Notes under the pieces: generated by a model | The model's database searches: none | Seen by the model: the letters and a program-made list of their open reading frames with translations, nothing else | Told to the model about the DNA's origin: nothing | Shown: piece by piece, positions 10,425-19,600 of the stretch | How the letters are laid out: each line of letters begins with the position of its first letter | Numbering within the stretch: position 1 is the stretch's first letter | Made by a program: the position numbers and the translations under genes | Assembly (NCBI GenBank): GCA_963576475.1 | Contig: OY754974.1 | Coordinates: 7,550,974-7,614,973, forward strand | Source of the DNA: Molanna angustata | Lineage: Eukaryota > Arthropoda > Insecta > Trichoptera > Molannidae | Direction: 5' to 3' | Length of the DNA stretch: 64,000 nt

Positions 10425-11555
10425 TTTTTTATTTCAAAGACGCATCTTACGAGGGTCCTGCGAAAAATCATAATTTACTATTTAGTCTGTTAACCGATGT
10501 AGGTACAATTTATTTATCAAGTTTAAACTTAGTTTTTTTGTGTGCTTTCCATCATCTATTATGAAAAAAAGTTTTTTATGCCGTCTTTTTTATTTCTCAC
10601 TGTTCGTATTCTTTTTTTATATTATTCCAACTTATCAGTCTTATCAGCCTCGTATACTTTCTTCCTCAGAAGATCATACTCAATATTTATATACCAATCG
10701 TCAAATGGTTGAATTCTAGTAACTATTTTATTTTTTTAGTACTTACCTACCTATTTATGTGGTCTTACCAAATTAAATATCTATCCGTATATTAATAGTT
10801 TTCTGCTTCCTATCAACTTTGCTTCACTAAGCAGTTATAAAATATAAATTTTATTTGATTCCACAACTAATATTTTCATTGTGCTGTAATGTCATTTGAT
10901 ACGTTGTAGGTATTATAATTCTATATTTTATAATTCAATAAAGATGACCTTTTCCTATTATTGAATGAGGACAATGGTTTTATATCCAAATGCGGTAGGT
11001 CCCAATAAAACCTTGTAATCCCTCAGAGATACATTCCTGTGGTCCATACCACGATGCGCGACAGATTTTAATACAAAACCTCTTCTTAGCGACTGACTGA
11101 CTTTCGTACGATTATATTCACCAGGAGTCATTTGTCAAACGTCGGTATCAGGGCATCAGCATGAGTGAGCGATAAAAATACGTTCATAATTCAAATGTTG
11201 TTAGGCTAATCACAATCAAGGGTGCCATGTTACAGGGAATCAAGGATGTTTGTACCCATATCGTTTCCTGATTTCCTTATAGACACAGACTTATTTATTG
11301 TAATTTATATTTATTTATTAAATATTTATTTATCAACCTTTTCTTAACCGATGATTCCAATTAGAATCATTAATTAATTTTACGTATATCTCAATGAAAA
11401 TTGTTATCAGCTGTGTTATTTCTCTTCTAAATTATCAATCACAATATTTTTGATCGCTTACAATACTGAGTCTGACGGAAACTTCTGTAGGTACTCGGTT
11501 ATTGTACAGTTGAAAACTCGGTTATTCCGAAATGTACTTTTCTTGCTAAACACGG
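10425..11555. other. Unassigned, mostly AT-rich
   Basis: 10950-11280 is less AT-rich and apparently single-copy in this window (AATCCCTCAGAGATACATTC, CATACCACGATGCGCGAC) but has no sizeable open frame. Nothing recognised. Confidence 0.35.
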
Positions 11556-11640
11556 TTATTCAAAATTTAATAAATGTCTAAACCTGCCTTTGTACACATG
11601 TACATAAATTATAAAATAAATAAATGTCAGTTTTTTTATT
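11556..11640 (+). mobile_element. LINE 3'-tail fragment
   Basis: AAACCTGCCTTTGTACACAT then an AT-rich ATAAATAAATG end matches the tail seen inverted at 32950-33030. No coding part remains. Confidence 0.45.
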
Positions 11641-12099
11641 GCTTTCTAGCATGCTTTATTTTTTTTTAATTACGTAATTATATTTCCTTCAATCTCTAAT
11701 AATAATTAAAAATGAAAGATTTTTTATTTTATGAAAAGTATATAGTTTTATGTATGAATGATAACAATTGCAATCGTTAAAATTTCCAAAATAACGAAAA
11801 AATATATATAAAAATTATAAAGATCTCTATATAATCACATATTTTGCCCATTTTTATGAAACATATTTATTTTCATAATGCTTTCATAATTCAGTTAAGA
11901 AAGGGTTAAATGCACATATTGCAAATTAATATGTATGTAATTGTAGAACGAAGTGGCAAAAATTTCATGAAAGTGGAATAAATGCCGTATAATTGAAATT
12001 ATTCAGAAGAGTATGTATGAATGTATATATTAGAACAATGTATGACAGAAATATTTATTTATTTTATTTTTTAATTTCTTGGTTGATATTGAGTTTTAC
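11641..12099. other. AT-rich stretch, nothing recognised
   Basis: Very AT-rich with long T and A runs. A 92-codon frame from 11993 enters the next LINE fragment and is not supported. Confidence 0.35.
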
Positions 12100-12250
12100 A
12101 GTACCATACAATCACGCCATTTCACTATTTGGGGTAGGCAGAGAGAACCGAACGCCAGACTCCTCTCTCTTGACATACATTCCTTGCTTCATTCACGTCC
12201 ATACATCGTCTCATACACGCTCTTCTATTATTCTTACTTCTAACATCACC
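12100..12250 (-). mobile_element. RTE-like LINE 3'-UTR fragment
   Basis: CCATACAATCACGCCATTTC, GGGGTAGGCAGAGAGAACCG and the following CTCCTCTCT and CATCGTCTCATA blocks match 33502-33665 and 57318-57420, where they lie downstream of minus-strand RTE-like coding remnants. Confidence 0.65.
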
Positions 12251-12418
12251 ATCTTTCATGCAATAGGATAATTTATAGAAATCATAAAAATTTACAAATA
12301 ATTAATTAACTAGTAGGTATATAAAAAAAATAATACAGCTGATTAAAAGAAAGACATATGTCTCCTCGTATCTATCCTATGAAATTGTATAAATATTTTT
12401 TATGTATTTGTAAAATAT

Positions 12419-12535
12419 TCCACTTCGGTACGAGCTATGCCTATTGAAGTGGATATAAATTAATAATATGTGCATAAATGTGAAATTGTAAATTATGAGG
12501 TATAAAATAAATAAATAAAAATTGGACATCAGAAG
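12419..12535 (+). mobile_element. LINE 3'-UTR remnant with covarying hairpin, variant 2
   Basis: TCCACTTC (12419-12426) pairs with GAAGTGGA (12446-12453) around GGTACGAGCTATGCCTATT, matching the loop pattern of the hairpin at 29551. An AT-rich tail with AAATAAATAAATAAAAA follows near 12505-12521. No coding sequence is left. Confidence 0.6.
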
Positions 12536-12539
12536 AGAA

Positions 12540-12766
12540 TGAGACATAAAGAAGTATACTATAAGTAAAATTAAAGTGAATACACTGAGGTATTTTAAGC
12601 ATATAATATGTATGAGATGAAGGAGAGAATGACAAGGTTTGCCCTAGAAAGAGATGGCATGACCAATGACCATGCGAACGATATTTTGAGAAAAGGAAAA
12701 ATATAAAGCTTGAACAATCGTCGAGCATGTATTATGAGACGATGCATAAATGTAAAACATGAAAGT
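12540..12766 (+). mobile_element. RTE-like LINE C-terminal/3' remnant
   Basis: The plus strand contains the decayed block CCTAGAAAGAGATGGCATGA (as in GRPRKRWHD), ACGATATTTTGAG, and CAATCGTCGAGCATG followed by GAGACGATGCATAAATG. These match the same blocks at 55180-55265 and, inverted, 57395-57500. Frame fully broken. Confidence 0.65.
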
Positions 12767-12771
12767 CGATT

Positions 12772-12941
12772 CTGCCCCCCTAGACAACGTGTCATTTAGC
12801 TCAAAAAAAGAAACATGATAAGACAACTCAATGTATGGAAGTGACGGTAGTCACGTGACTGGCAACTGTCACTTCCATACATTGAGTTATCTCTTCTTGT
12901 TTCTTTTCTTGAGCCAAATGACACGTTGTCTAGGGGGGCAG
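12772..12941. mobile_element. Foldback MITE (CTGCCCCCC family)
   Basis: 170 bp that is almost entirely an inverted repeat: CTGCCCCCCTAGACAACGTG ... CACGTTGTCTAGGGGGGCAG, with the inner AACTCAATGTATGGAAGTGA mirrored around 12845-12890. A few mismatches and short indels separate the arms. Non-coding. A target-site duplication is not clear. Only one copy in the window. Confidence 0.8.
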
Positions 12942-13549
12942 TTATATAGTCGATAGAAGTACAAATTCAGGTTAAGGAATAAAAATCTTCGACAATTTTG
13001 TATACCTATTTAAAATATATCATAATATTATTAATTATTTTGAAATAATATACCCAAAACGTTTTTGGATGTTGTTTTCTTTGCAAAATCTACATAATTT
13101 TATACCACGTTTCAGCACACAAATATATCATATGTAAACTCACCTCTTACAAACAATAATCGTTGAATATAACATTAACATCACATTATTTTGTTAATTA
13201 ATAATACGGCAAGTGTATATTAAATTCCTTTTGTATTCAGTACTTAATAATTCAGTGAAAATTTATTTTAAATCGTTTTGTAGCAACCCTGAATCCTTCG
13301 GAGTTATCAAAGCTAGTGAATTATTTATGTGAATATATTATTTGTATATCAACTAGATATGAGATACTAATATATCTTTATAAAAAAAAAAGATTTTAAT
13401 ATTTTTCAAATTACTCACAATAAGTAGATTCCCTTCAAGAAATGTCATGTGATTTTAATGTGAATATTTGATTTACATGTTTTTTCAACGAAATCATATA
13501 TATTATTAAAATCCTAATGTAATGTGTAGGTACATTCAAACATTCTTTT
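12942..13549. other. AT-rich stretch, nothing recognised
   Basis: No open frame of note and no repeat partner found. Confidence 0.4.
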
Positions 13550-13678
13550 TACTCCTCACTAACCCAAGGGGATAAAGTGGGGAGTTATGATTTCGCAATT
13601 TTTAAGGGTATTTTTTTATTGCATATTATCAACTAGTATCATGCTGAGATTGTATTCTGAAAGTTTCATCACAATGTA
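13550..13678 (+). repeat. Dispersed repeat family B, copy 2, left part
   Basis: TTACTCCTCACTAACC through GTGGGGAG, TATCAACTAGTATCATGCTG and TTTCATCACAATGTA match 1770-1915. The copy is interrupted after AATGTA (13673-13678) and resumes at 14365. Confidence 0.75.
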
Positions 13679-13735
13679 CTATATAATATGTAAATGTATC
13701 TATAAATAAACAACGTAATAGACAATAACATAAAA

Positions 13736-13777
13736 CTAGCTCACCTAAGCACAGGCTATGCCTAGTGAGGGGGCTAG
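13736..13777 (+). repeat. LINE 3'-UTR hairpin, variant 3
   Basis: CTAGCTC pairs (one G-U) with GGGGCTAG-type sequence around a loop containing AAGCACAGGCTATGCCTAG, the recognisable family loop. The inner part of the stem is imperfect. Confidence 0.5.
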
Positions 13778-13904
13778 TAACAAAGATACAAACAAAAAGA
13801 TATGGCTTAAACTATGTAAGCACCAGTGAAGTGGTAAATTGATATTTATTGAAATGAAATAACTTATATTTACTCTGTATGTTAACTATCTATGAATAAG
13901 CTTA

Positions 13905-14052
13905 TATTAATATCATTTAATGATTCGGCGGATATTTTGTGGTAGTTAATATAAACCATTTTTGAATTATTAATTAGCTATAAACCACTTGTTTTTTGAG
14001 TCACTTCGCGACATGTTTCGGAAGCGCTGTCCTTCCATCGACCGGCGTGTCG
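13905..14052. mobile_element. Foldback element, left half only
   Basis: Starts with TCATTTAATGATTCGGCGG and runs through CCACTTGTTTTTTGAG, CACTTCGCGACATG and TCCTTCCATCGACCGGCGTG, stopping at the loop of the hairpin seen complete at 47532-47684. The right arm is absent; the tandem array follows. The outer part is the reverse complement of 47690-47745, so both halves of one element family are preserved in separate places. Confidence 0.75.
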
Positions 14053-14077
14053 AGACTTATATTATCTTAATTATTTT

Positions 14078-14327
14078 GTATCTCATATATACTGTATATT
14101 TTGTATCTCATATATACTGTATATTTTGTATCTCATATATACTGTATATTTTGTATCTCATATATACTGTATATTTTGTATCTCATATATACTGTATATT
14201 TTGTATCTCATATATACTGTATATTTTGTATCTCATATATACTGTATATTTTGTATCTCATATATACTGTATATTTTGTATCTCATATATACTGTATATT
14301 TTGTATCTCATATATACTGTATATTTT
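14078..14327. repeat. 25-bp tandem array, 10 identical units
   Basis: Unit GTATCTCATATATACTGTAT plus ATTTT repeats ten times without visible change. Because 25 is not a multiple of three and the unit has no stop in any plus frame, all three plus frames stay open and give spurious ORFs of 72-124 codons. Homogeneity suggests recent expansion or an assembly effect. Confidence 0.95.
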
Positions 14328-14364
14328 TGGATAGAAATAAATAAAAATAAAAAAATAAAATAAA

Positions 14365-14600
14365 AATGTATCTGTGTGTGTGTGTGTGCTATGTGCTGTG
14401 TGCTGTGTGGTATGTGCTGTGTACGGCGTGTTCATTTTACTTTATCGATTATAGACTAAAGTACTTATACGATTCTTTTCAAATTTTGCAATATTTGAAT
14501 ATCTGATACTCACACCCCATTAGATTTTGAACGATATCTGAATAGTAATTCTCATTTTTTTTAACTATCAAATATTTCAAAGTGACCCCAATATCAGAAA
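14365..14600 (+). repeat. Dispersed repeat family B, copy 2, right part
   Basis: Resumes at AATGTATCTGTGTGTG with the TGTGC-rich core, then TTTATCGATTATAGACTAAA, CCCCATTAGATTTTGAACGA and TCAAATATTTCAAAGTGAC as in copy 1. Confidence 0.75.
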
Positions 14601-15059
14601 AAAAAAATTTAAAATTGGTAAAAATACACATCATTTTCATAAAATGGCATTGAAGAATTATCAAGCTTTCATAATAAAATATTTAAATAAAAAATAATTT
14701 AAAAAAAATATTTCATGAAAATGCTGAATATTTTCCATACAAAATTTTAATACATTAAAGGATGGCTTGTTAGTGAGGAATTTAGAGTTGGCCCCAACCC
14801 ACTCGTTTTATAAAAATCTCATAATCAATGTTTTATCTACTAACAATTTATTTAAGAGATAAACACAGTCTTATGAAATATACAAAAACAAACATACCTA
14901 CACTACGACATATTACGTTTGTCCACAGATGATGATCATTAAATCACAGTACAACAAAAATAAATAAAAATATAGTTAACAGTAATTGTATGTTTGTCTG
15001 TGGTGGGAAGGAAAGGGAAGAAAATGGATTGGGAGAAGGATTAAAATTATAGGTGTGAA
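14601..15059. other. AT-rich stretch, nothing recognised
   Basis: No open frame beyond 61 codons and no repeat partner found. Confidence 0.4.
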
Positions 15060-15305
15060 GTACCGGCTTAGAATAGTACTTTCACTATTTTCTATTATAA
15101 TCGTTTTGGATATTTGAAAAAAAAAACAGGCAACAATAAAATCTAACATAGTTCAGCAATGAGCTTTACCGCCCATTCGGACGAGACTGGTGTGTAAAGA
15201 TACACGCATGTGATGTGTTTCTTTTTTTAACGTAATGCACATCCGCACAACTGTCGCTGGTTACCCCTCATTGTGGCATTTGCCATGATGGTATGTATGT
15301 ATATA
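15060..15305 (-). repeat. Dispersed repeat family A, copy 2
   Basis: Inverted relative to copy 1: GTACCGGCTTAGAATAGTAC, AACAGGCAACAATAAAATCT, AGTTCAGCAATGAG, CGAGACTGGTGTGT and CGCTGGTTACCCCTCATTGT in order. The nearest relative is 50580-50885. Confidence 0.7.
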
Positions 15306-15399
15306 TGTAATTCAATTAATTAAATAGTAATTTGAAAAATAATAAACAAAATCAATAGAAGAAAACACTCATAAACAACTACATATTTTAATACCTACT

Positions 15400-15500
15400 T
15401 TATTTAGTTTGGTGGCAGAGCGATACTCATTGGGTGGCCATTCATTGAACGCTGGTTTGAATCCAACTTCAATCGATTTCATTAACATAATATAACATTT
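15400..15500 (+). mobile_element. SINE-2 head, decayed
   Basis: GGTGGCAGAGCG (box A) and GGTTTGAATCC (box B) followed by TCAATCGATTTCATT. The body after the head is lost and an inverted SINE-2 tail follows at 15545. Confidence 0.55.
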
Positions 15501-15544
15501 TCTTATTTTAAAGAAAATATGACGGCATAACGGCAAATTCATTT

Positions 15545-15650
15545 TTTGAAAGAATGAATATATCCTCGTAACAAGTACTTGTACATCCTCAGACATTCCC
15601 TAAACTAAGCGTAAATACTTATGCTATAGGTGAATATTTCCTTCTTATCA
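15545..15650 (-). mobile_element. SINE-2 tail, inverted
   Basis: Reads on the minus strand as CACCTATAGCATAAG, ACGCTTAGTTTAGGGAATG and GAGGATGTACAAGTACTTG, the usual SINE-2 body. It faces the head at 15400, giving a converging pair. Confidence 0.6.
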
Positions 15651-15839
15651 TAAAAATCAAAATAATATCATCAGAGATTTGCGAACTTAAAATTCTTCTT
15701 GCGAGCTTATCAAAAATTTTATATCTAATGCCGAAAAGAGGCATATCTAGAACTAATATAATAAGTATTTGGTATGCCGATGATATTCATTTCATGTATC
15801 AAAACGCTTCATTGGGCTCATCGTATGACAATTGCTAAT

Positions 15840-16560
15840 CAAATTCTACAATCACAAATTTTCAAACTGGGAGACGAGTTTAAAATCTTCGTTTTGAATC
15901 GACGAAATTAAACGAGACACGAATAAAACACCGTTGCGGTGAATGTCAAAAATTCAATCGATGATTAATACGCAGACTTTTGAAGACTTCATTAACGAAA
16001 GCTTACTAAACGCTATTCACTGAGATCGATTCAATTGGTTCGTATCTTCGTTTCGTCGTTAGACTCCGTTCGTTCGCACGTTCCGATGGATTCGAGAAGG
16101 ACGAACGATTCGCACGATTCGCTGGTGATGCTGCAATTTATGTCGGTACAATCAAAGCATAATTGATTTTGTACAGTAGATATTCATACTCGGTTATGTT
16201 GTGAATCGAAGAGCTACCACGAATATTCGAGTTACTTATCGTTTCGATAGAATTCTTCGATACCGTACGAACGATTACGTCGTTATGTTTCTTGAGTGAG
16301 TCGTACTGTAGGGTTGCAAACATGATTGTTTGGTTCGATTTTTTTTAATTTTGAACGAATCATCGTAGTATTGTACCTATATTTGGTGCGGATTTGAATG
16401 AGTCGTTTCAAATTAAGAGTCTTGAAATGACTCGTTCAAATCCGCATTACTAATAAATTCGATACCGTAAAACAATTAGTTACGTCGCGCCGTTTTGTTT
16501 TATTATCTATTGAATCTTATAGTATGTACAGTAGTTTTTGATTCGGATTCGAAAGATTCG
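15840..16560. repeat. TTCGA/CpG-rich repetitive zone
   Basis: Dense TTCGAA-, GATTCG- and CGTTCG-type words, far more CpG than the neighbourhood, with no long open frame. Contains a hairpin at 16386-16447. A looser version with TTCAT/TTCGTTCAT words lies at 41165-41660, so this is probably a degenerated repeat family rather than a promoter. Confidence 0.5.
16386..16447. repeat. 24-bp-arm hairpin within the TTCGA-rich zone
   Basis: GCGGATTTGAATGAGTCG ... TGACTCGTTCAAATCCGC; the two mismatches between arms can both pair as G-U in RNA. Confidence 0.75.
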
Positions 16561-16892
16561 TTCAAAGCTAAAACATCTAGATTTGTAAATTTGAACTACA
16601 TTTTATCATATACAACACACAACATTTCAAGTCCTTAGGAATGACTTATATCCTAGGATACATTATTTTGTCGGTATAATAATCTTCTTCGTTTTATACA
16701 TGTCAGGCCACCCCAACGTCATCATCGGCTACCACTCCGGCATGAGCATCCCTATCTTAAGCTAACCGAAACAGCTCCACCACTCTATGGACTCCGGTCC
16801 AATGCCTGATATTTCTCAGCTCAACAGCTGCCTCCTACCTCCAATTAATTAAATGATTATTATTACAACAAACATAACACTACATAACATAA
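16561..16892. other. Unassigned; GC-richer patch 16700-16850
   Basis: 16700-16850 contains CCACCCCAACGTCATCATCG and CAGCTCCACCACTCTATGG; a plus frame is open for some 40 codons without a recognised motif. It ends in an AT tail just before SINE-1, so a LINE 3' UTR is possible. Confidence 0.3.
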
Positions 16893-17120
16893 CGGCCTTC
16901 GTGGCTCAGTGGGGTTGGGTATCTGATTCCTGAGCGAAAGGTCCCGGTTTCGATTCCCAGTGGAGATACAGATTTTTAATTTTGTTTTCTTTCTGGTTTT
17001 GTGCGACGATTAATATCGTTAGTCTTCAGAATGTGGCAAATTGTTATTGGGTACGTGTTACATGAATATTTAACATTGTACATATTAGTAACCAAGAAGC
17101 AATATTAAATAAATGAATAA
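16893..17120 (+). mobile_element. tRNA-derived SINE-1, near full length
   Basis: Head with box A (TGGCTCAGTGGGGTTGG) and box B (GGTTTCGATTCCC), then GTGGAGATACAG, TTGTGCGACGATTAATATCG, TTCAGAATGTGGC, TTATTGGGTACGTG, AATATTTAACATTGTAC and an AAGCAATATTAAATAAATGA end. The most complete plus-strand SINE-1 copy here. Confidence 0.85.
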
Positions 17121-17404
17121 ACAACATATGTCCAATAGGATAAAGATAGGTAGAGAACCTATCAGAAGTATATTGAATATGGTTATTGAACATAACGAAG
17201 TGGTGTATGAAAATATAAAAAATAGTGTAGCATAACCACCCGTGGAATATTTCCCAAATAAATCATTATCTTATCAAATCCCTCTGTGATATATTGGAAT
17301 TCATATTCTCTCTCTGTATATTTGCAGATATCACGAAAAACTACCGCTACCGACAGGTGTCGTCAACCTTTTCACGTTGCACGTTGCACCAGATTTCATG
17401 ATGA
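17121..17404. other. Unassigned sequence
   Basis: No repeat partner or supported frame. Confidence 0.3.
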
Positions 17405-17475
17405 TTTTTCGCAATTAATGCGCTGGACTATCAATGTAATTAATCTGGGCTCAAATCCTAATTCGACAGATTTGC
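17405..17475 (+). mobile_element. Probable decayed SINE-2 head
   Basis: TTAATGCGCTGGAC ... CTCAAATCCTAATTCGACAG resembles the second half of the SINE-2 tRNA-like head. The body is not recognisable. Confidence 0.4.
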
Positions 17476-17752
17476 AAAGCCTACATCTTATTAGTGTTAA
17501 ATAAAGTATAATGAAATCGCCGTTTTGTGAAATAGGCGTAATATGTACAACTGAAGTTGAAATAATTTGTTTTATTTTTTAATTATACATAAATAAATTT
17601 CACAAGCACTTGCGTATTTTTGACTTTTGTGCAATGGCATATTTTCATCAATCGTCTTTCTAATTCAAACTGAAATGGTTTATTTATTTAAAAAAAAAAC
17701 TGGATACAATGTTAAGAATATATGAATACATAGAAAGTATGATTAGTTCAAT
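17476..17752. other. AT-rich spacer
   Basis: Nothing recognised. Confidence 0.3.
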
Positions 17753-17828
17753 ATATCCCAATAGTATGTTTGTATCCCAATAGTACGTTTGTGTCCCAAT
17801 AGTATATTTGTATCCCAATAGTATCATT
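17753..17828. repeat. 19-bp tandem repeat, about 4 units
   Basis: Unit TATCCCAATAGTATGTTTG with single-base variants (TAC for TAT, GTG for GTA). Confidence 0.85.
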
Positions 17829-17931
17829 TGTACTTTTTATTCATTTTGTTATAATATGTATAATCTAAAGCTAAAAGTAACAAATAACAATACTTCATCA
17901 TACATATATTTTGTTATATTAAGTGCATAAT

Positions 17932-18320
17932 ACCCCCTATTCAGTAAATATTGTAACTTAAATAGGAACGTACTAAAATTGTAGATTTTAGATTTACGGT
18001 CTTATTTCAGCGTTATAAAATATCAACTTGGACTAAATGGAATAGAAACGTACCTATATTAGCCGGAATTTTCTTACAAATTTACTGAATTAGACGTATT
18101 TTGAATAATTATGAAAATGACGAAAATTTCATAATTTTCATAATTATTCATAATACGTCTGATTCAGTAACTTTTTAAGAACGTTCCGGCCAAAATAGGT
18201 ACGTTCCTATTCCATTTAGTCTCAGTTGATATTTTATAACGCTGAAATAAGATCGTAAATCTAAAATCTACAATTTTAGTACGTTCCTATTTTAGTTACA
18301 ATAGTTACTGAATAGGTGGT
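17932..18320. mobile_element. Foldback MITE, 389 bp, 3-bp flanking duplication
   Basis: Nearly the whole element is an inverted repeat: ACCCCCTATTCAGTAA ... TTACTGAATAGGTGGT, with AATAGGAACGTACTAAAATT, GATTTTAGATTTACG and ATTTTATAACGCTGAAATAA mirrored in order, and the centre near 18110-18150. AAT flanks both ends (17929-17931, 18321-18323), compatible with a PIF/Harbinger-like or other 3-bp-target transposase. Non-coding. Arms differ at scattered positions. Confidence 0.85.
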
Positions 18321-18323
18321 AAT

Positions 18324-18699
18324 ATGTCACATGGAATCTATGTGTGTGTTATATAGTGGTATGTATGCGAGAAAGACTATGAATGAATGTTATTGTGATA
18401 TGTGCTATTTATCGAATTTTTGTAATATGTATGTATTGAAATCTGATTTTGATTTATGTATTCTACCGAAATGCTAAAAGTTATTGTAATTGACGCAAAT
18501 TAACTCTATCAAATGTAATTATTTTGTGAATAGTTTGTGCAACATCGGTCAACATAGAACAAAAACTGAAATCTAAAACTGAGTGATGGGCATTCAAAAA
18601 TTATTGTAAAAAATAATTAAGGTGAGTCTACAAGATTATGAATAATTTTGTTTATGTAGGTACCTAGGTTCATCATGTCCATATGGACATTCTTCGTGG
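18324..18699. other. AT-rich spacer before the LTR element
   Basis: Nothing recognised. Ends ATTCTTCGTGG just before the LTR; ATTCTTCGTG recurs at 23822-23831 after the other LTR. Confidence 0.4.
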
Positions 18700-19368
18700 T
18701 GTGGCGCAACCACCAATTGCGCCGTGCAGTGCTTCGCTGCGCTGAGTACTTCGGCAGGCGCCATCTTGCCCTGCGCCGTATTCACAGCCCGTCTCCTATT
18801 TAAGGGGAAGCACAGCGCGCCCAGACCATTCCGCTCATCCAGATCTCGAAGCTAGGCATCACGCTGCCCGACCGCTCGTCGTCGTTCAAATCGTCCGCGT
18901 TTCAAATTTACATTTATATTCATTAAATAATAACTCGACATTTCTGTACCAAGTAATATTAGTAAGCACCAATTGTAATCATCAACTTGATAAATAAAAG
19001 AGTAAGTTCAATTTCCTGTTATATCTTTCAATCTGTCAACCATTCCTACCTGAGTAATATTTGATAATAATATTTGATCTATTGTATACGGTATCGCAAT
19101 TGCTTGGTCGATCAATCTGTGGCTCAGCTGTCGGGACTATCCGAACAGACGGCCTCCAGGTTCGAACCAAGCGGTTGGGATATCATTTGGGTTGTATGTA
19201 GCTGAAGGCGGACAAACAGGTAATACCTACACGTCCAACTGACCGACCTTACCACCTCAATTACAGGCGTGTATACCAGCTCACGCTGGTATGCAATCGC
19301 TTCCAACCAAGTGACCACTCTGGCACTTTAGTAAGCTCTACATACAACAAATACCTTTTACCCCCAAA
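18700..19368 (+). repeat. 5' LTR
   Basis: Starts TGTGGCGCAACCACC and ends CTTTTACCCCCAAA. GC-rich for the first 200 bp, unlike the surroundings. Carries a TATTTAAGG box near 18800 and an AATAAA signal near 18995, so promoter and polyadenylation roles are plausible. A 64-codon minus-strand frame (19124-19318) is present identically in both LTRs and has no sign of being a gene. Confidence 0.92.
18799..18808 (+). promoter_or_regulatory. TATA-like box of the LTR
   Basis: CTATTTAAGG lies about 100 bp into the LTR, in the position expected for the U3 promoter; the identical sequence is in the right LTR near 23245. Inference from position and sequence only. Confidence 0.45.
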
Positions 19369-19600
19369 ACTGGTGACTCCCGATCGTGTCTCTGAACACC
19401 CACCAGTCCAAAACTGGTGACCCGAACGTGTCTGAACATACCTTCTAAACAGTCCAAAACTGGTGACCCGAACGTGTCTGAACATACCTTCTAAACAGTC
19501 CCAAAACTGGTGACTCCTGATCGTGTCTCTGAACACCCACCAGTCCAAAACTGGTGATCCGAACGTGTCTCTGAACACACACATACCTTCAGAAACTGGT
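19364..19600 (+). repeat. Tandem array of five primer-binding-site-like modules
   Basis: CCAAAACTGGTGA recurs at 19364, 19408, 19454, 19501 and 19545 (spacings 44, 46, 47, 44), with a partial sixth AAACTGGT near 19593. Two types occur: type A continues CTCCCGATCGTGTCTCTGAA and type B continues CCCGAACGTGTCTGAACATA, in the order A, B, B, A, B-like. The first lies where a retroviral-type PBS belongs (TGG two bases after the LTR). The tRNA that would prime is not identified. Confidence 0.85.

Larger units (their letters stand above)
13679..14364 (+). mobile_element. LINE 3' end inserted into repeat B, itself carrying nested DNA
   Basis: The insert is bounded on both sides by AATGTA (13673-13678 and 14365-14370), a plausible target-site duplication. 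It ends in an A-rich AAATAAAAATAAAAAAATA run, as expected for target-primed reverse transcription. Near its left side it has the LINE-type hairpin (13736-13777). Inside it lie half a foldback element and a 25-bp tandem array. No coding sequence remains. Confidence 0.6.

Noticed and set aside
10106..10473. Three overlapping ORFs of 62-82 codons on both strands
   Set aside because: They arise from the long inverted repeats of the tandem MITEs.
13989..14363. 124-codon ORF rich in Ile/Tyr/Cys repeats
   Set aside because: It is the translation of a 25-bp tandem array with no stop in any plus frame; two other frames give the same peptide.
19124..19318. 64-codon minus ORF, exactly repeated at 23570-23764
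   Set aside because: Lies in the LTR; identity follows from LTR duplication, not from gene conservation.
19261..19584. 107-codon minus ORF with repeated CSETRSGH-like segments
   Set aside because: Translation of the PBS-like tandem modules in antisense; no independent support.
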